This document shows, in pieces, positions 62,102 to 64,000 of a stretch of 64,000 nucleotides of DNA. The stretch is from the NCBI RefSeq assembly GCF_007991335.1, contig NZ_BJYD01000005.1:1-64000 (forward strand), given 5' to 3'. Origin of the DNA: Halobacillus faecis (GTDB lineage Bacteria; Bacillota; Bacilli; Bacillales; Halobacillaceae). The position numbers and the translations under genes were made by a program. Positions within the stretch are counted from its first letter, which is position 1. The number at the start of each line of letters is the position of its first letter. The notes beneath the pieces were generated by a model that worked only from the letters and a program-made list of their open reading frames with translations, was not told the origin of the DNA and did no database searches.

Positions 62102-62174
62102 AAATGGCGAAATGTTTAGTACAAGTTTTGTACGGGTAGTGATATAGCAACAAAACATTACGGAGGTGACGACA

Positions 62175-62507
62175 GTGAATCAACTGTCTTCTTACCAAAT
62201 CACATTGAACCGCCCGTTAAAAACCAACCAGATCATGAAAGTGTACAAAACGATTTCGAAAAATGGGTGTGACTTATACTTACATCAAAATCAGCTGATC
62301 GCTGATGCTGGGCACCTTCCGAAATTATTATCATTTTTCCTATTTATGAACAAAGAAGAGTCGTTCGTCATGATTATCGATGGCGAGTGTGTCGATGATG
62401 TTTATGATGAAATTAAAGGCGAATGGCAGGACCATATTGCTGAAAGTACGTGTCGCAGAAAATACAATGAGGATATGGTGGAAAACGAAACTTCTATCCT
62501 GGTATAA
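62175..62507 (+). CDS. HPr-like protein lacking the phosphorylation sites (tentative)
   Basis: This protein of about 110 residues has a first ~85 residues that follow the length and pattern of HPr: a first strand YQITL, the helix MKVYKTISK, strand DLYLHQNQLIADAG, helix LPKLLSFFLF, strand SFVMIIDG and helix DDVYDEIKGEW. The active-site His of LHARPA is replaced (LNRPLKT), and the Ser46 region (KSI.GLL) is also lost. A charged tail follows. GGAGGTG selects the GTG at 62175. The assignment is tentative. Confidence 0.5.
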   Translation: MNQLSSYQITLNRPLKTNQIMKVYKTISKNGCDLYLHQNQLIADAGHLPKLLSFFLFMNKEESFVMIIDGECVDDVYDEIKGEWQDHIAESTCRRKYNEDMVENETSILV

Positions 62508-62575
62508 CTTTTGTACAATTATTATGGAATAATCTGTAGTATGTAAATGTCGAATTATTAAGATTCTTCTTCCCA

Positions 62576-62630
62576 GCGAAGGAGTGACCACCCTAGTCTT
62601 CATGCCAATCTCAGACTCCTTCGCCAATTT
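62576..62630 (+). terminator. Terminator of the HPr-like gene
   Basis: A 10-bp perfect stem (GCGAAGGAGT with ACTCCTTCGC) encloses a 29-base loop and is followed by T6. Confidence 0.7.
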
Positions 62631-62644
62631 TTTACATAAGACGA

Positions 62645-62680
62645 AAACCCGCTCCTTTTACAAGGAAGCGGGTTTCTTTT
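62645..62680 (-). terminator. Terminator of the truncated MFS gene
   Basis: On the minus strand AAACCCGCTTCCTT pairs with AAGGAGCGGGTTT, with one bulged base and a short loop, followed by T. Confidence 0.85.
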
Positions 62681-64000
62681 GCGCATACGTCTGTTCTTTT
62701 TTATAGAAATTCAATCGGAACTGTAGGAACCCTAAACTGATGATAAGTGCGAAAGCAAGGAAAATGTTGCTGTAAACCGCCGTCGTACCTTCAAAACCAA
62801 ACCAGTTGAACGGCTGGTTCGGATTGAATACATCAAGCGCTTTTCCGATCAAAGCCCCACTTAGCGCACCGGATACGAAGTTGAGCAGGTTGAACACGCC
62901 CATGCCTACTCCGGTTTCATTTTTGTGTAAAATGTTCGCAAGGATGTCAGCGGATGATGCCTGCACGAGCGGGAAGCTCATGTAGGAAATGATAATCGCT
63001 GCACTTACGATATACGGATGAGCTCCAACGAGTGTAGATAACACGATAAATCCGGTCCCAAGCAATCCTAGAGCCATATAGAGAACGAACGTGTTCCCCT
63101 TAGAATCAACGAGGTTCCCACCCTTTTGACCCATCAAGGCTGCACTTAAGGCACCAGGAAAAAGGACGAGGCCAATCATCATCGTTCCAAGTCCATAGGC
63201 ATCACGGAACATGATGGGCAGCATGAACATCATACCGAACAAACAAACGACGCCTAGAAAACTCGTAATGATAGTCGCTCTGTACTGATTGCTTTTGAAT
63301 AGATGAGCTGGTATGAACGGTTCGTCAATCGCCTTCATCCGCCATAAATTCAAAACAAAGAATAGAACCGTAAATAGGAATAACCATGTAATTCCCAGAG
63401 TAATACCAAGCATGAGCGTGGAAATGACCCCAGCGATCAACGCGGCACCGACATAATCGATGTACCCTTTTTTCGATTCTTCCTGAGGCAGGTTTTTACG
63501 TAAGAATGGCAAGGTAATGATAATCATCGCAGACGTTAAGAACAAATAACGCCAATCGAGAAAACCTGCAATGAATCCACCGGCAATCGGACCGACACCT
63601 GAAGCGAACGCCATCACAGAGGAAACGATGCCGAGTACTTTCCCCCGTTCATTCGGAAAATAACGGATCGGTGCCAGGAAAACGAGCGCCGGTATCATGG
63701 CCCCACCGACAGCCTGGATGACCCTGGCTAAAAGCACCATCCCATAGTTTTGAGCGAAAAAGCCGAACAAGGATCCGGCACAAAAAATACTGAGGCCGAA
63801 CGTAATCAACGTTCGATACGGATAAAAGTCGGCCAATTTCCCGTATGTGAGAGCTCCGACAGCATAGACCATTATATATCCGGTCATGACCCAGCTGACT
63901 TCCGATGGCATCAATTGATAGGTTTTTGCTATATCGGGAACGGCGATGTTGAACATCGTTCCATTCATCACTGACATCATCATAACCGCGCAAAGGGAGA
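62658..64000 (-). CDS. MFS drug exporter, Tet(L)/QacA-like (5' end outside window)
   Basis: At least 446 residues are visible. The frame stays open to the window edge (LCAVMMMSVMNGTMFNIAVPD), so the true start lies beyond 64000. Fourteen-helix DHA2-type motifs are present: GKLADFYPYRTLI (motif A), QAVGGAMIPALVF (motif B) and GVGPIAGGFIAGF (motif C). Helix 1 lacks the Asp/Glu of multidrug members and resembles Tet(K)/Tet(L). Specificity cannot be set from sequence. Confidence 0.85.
   Translation of the reverse strand, partial: SLCAVMMMSVMNGTMFNIAVPDIAKTYQLMPSEVSWVMTGYIMVYAVGALTYGKLADFYPYRTLITFGLSIFCAGSLFGFFAQNYGMVLLARVIQAVGGAMIPALVFLAPIRYFPNERGKVLGIVSSVMAFASGVGPIAGGFIAGFLDWRYLFLTSAMIIITLPFLRKNLPQEESKKGYIDYVGAALIAGVISTLMLGITLGITWLFLFTVLFFVLNLWRMKAIDEPFIPAHLFKSNQYRATIITSFLGVVCLFGMMFMLPIMFRDAYGLGTMMIGLVLFPGALSAALMGQKGGNLVDSKGNTFVLYMALGLLGTGFIVLSTLVGAHPYIVSAAIIISYMSFPLVQASSADILANILHKNETGVGMGVFNLLNFVSGALSGALIGKALDVFNPNQPFNWFGFEGTTAVYSNIFLAFALIISLGFLQFRLNFYKKEQTYAQKKPASL

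Overview
The window reads as a stretch of chromosome from a moderately halophilic, pigmented, endospore-forming member of the Bacillaceae; Halobacillus is my best guess. Three things point there. Gene order follows the Bacillus subtilis yku/patA region (ykuT, dapL, dapH, ykuL/darB, fadH, ykuE, ykyB, cheV, patA, sip). Small genes typical of Bacillaceae are present (spo0E-like, fbpB-like, yvrJ, DUF1659, DUF2922, yjcZ, yrzI-like). Two C30 carotenoid clusters of the crtM/crtN type are also present. There are no rRNA or tRNA genes, no CRISPR array, no intact transposase and no phage genes. The genus is inference; the family is well supported.

Layout. 1-10.4 kb: a heterodimeric ABC exporter pair, an MscS channel, a CNNM/CorC-type membrane protein, the acetylase-branch diaminopimelate genes dapL and dapH, an MFS exporter and the c-di-AMP-binding CBS protein DarB/CbpB. 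10.6-16.2 kb: a TrhA/hemolysin III protein, a BNR-repeat lipoprotein, the csoR-copA-copZ copper operon and a DUF4396 membrane protein. 16.3-28.2 kb: an amine oxidase, fadH, ykuE, sco, ykyB, then 0.8 kb of inverted repeats, cheV, alkD, a patatin-like lipase and patA. 28.4-31 kb: signal peptidase I, small genes and a DoxX protein. 31.1-35.3 kb: carotenoid cluster 1 (CruF-like, acyltransferase, glycosyltransferase, desaturase/oxidase). 36.7-46.2 kb: the dppABCDE-ykfABCD murein-peptide uptake and recycling operon in B. subtilis gene order, followed by a divergent MurE paralog. 48.4-52.2 kb: carotenoid cluster 2 (crtN, a second crtN-like gene, crtM). 53-64 kb: a GGDEF-EAL protein, KtrD, YwpF, MoaA-MoeA, a set of tiny yrzI-like genes with a candidate small RNA, an HD hydrolase, an SDR, an HPr-like protein and a truncated MFS exporter.

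How it fits together. DapH, DapL and PatA are three steps of the acetylated diaminopimelate route, and dpp-ykf salvages murein peptides under a likely CodY site. Clusters 1 and 2 together could build, desaturate, oxidise, glycosylate and acylate a C30 carotenoid. Each cluster has a sigma-B-like promoter, as does staphyloxanthin in Staphylococcus. Copper efflux is controlled by a CsoR operator lying inside the csoR promoter.

The least explained parts are: (i) a 650-bp inverted-repeat element with a nested hairpin core at 21.9-22.55 kb, whose ends recur elsewhere in the window; (ii) the MurE paralog, which lacks the residues that bind diaminopimelate; (iii) a promoter-to-terminator unit near 60.4 kb that encodes at most a 22-residue peptide, next to tandem yrzI-like genes under a large palindrome; and (iv) a degenerate HPr-like protein. 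All calls come from reading the sequence. No database search was run, and family names come from memory of the families.
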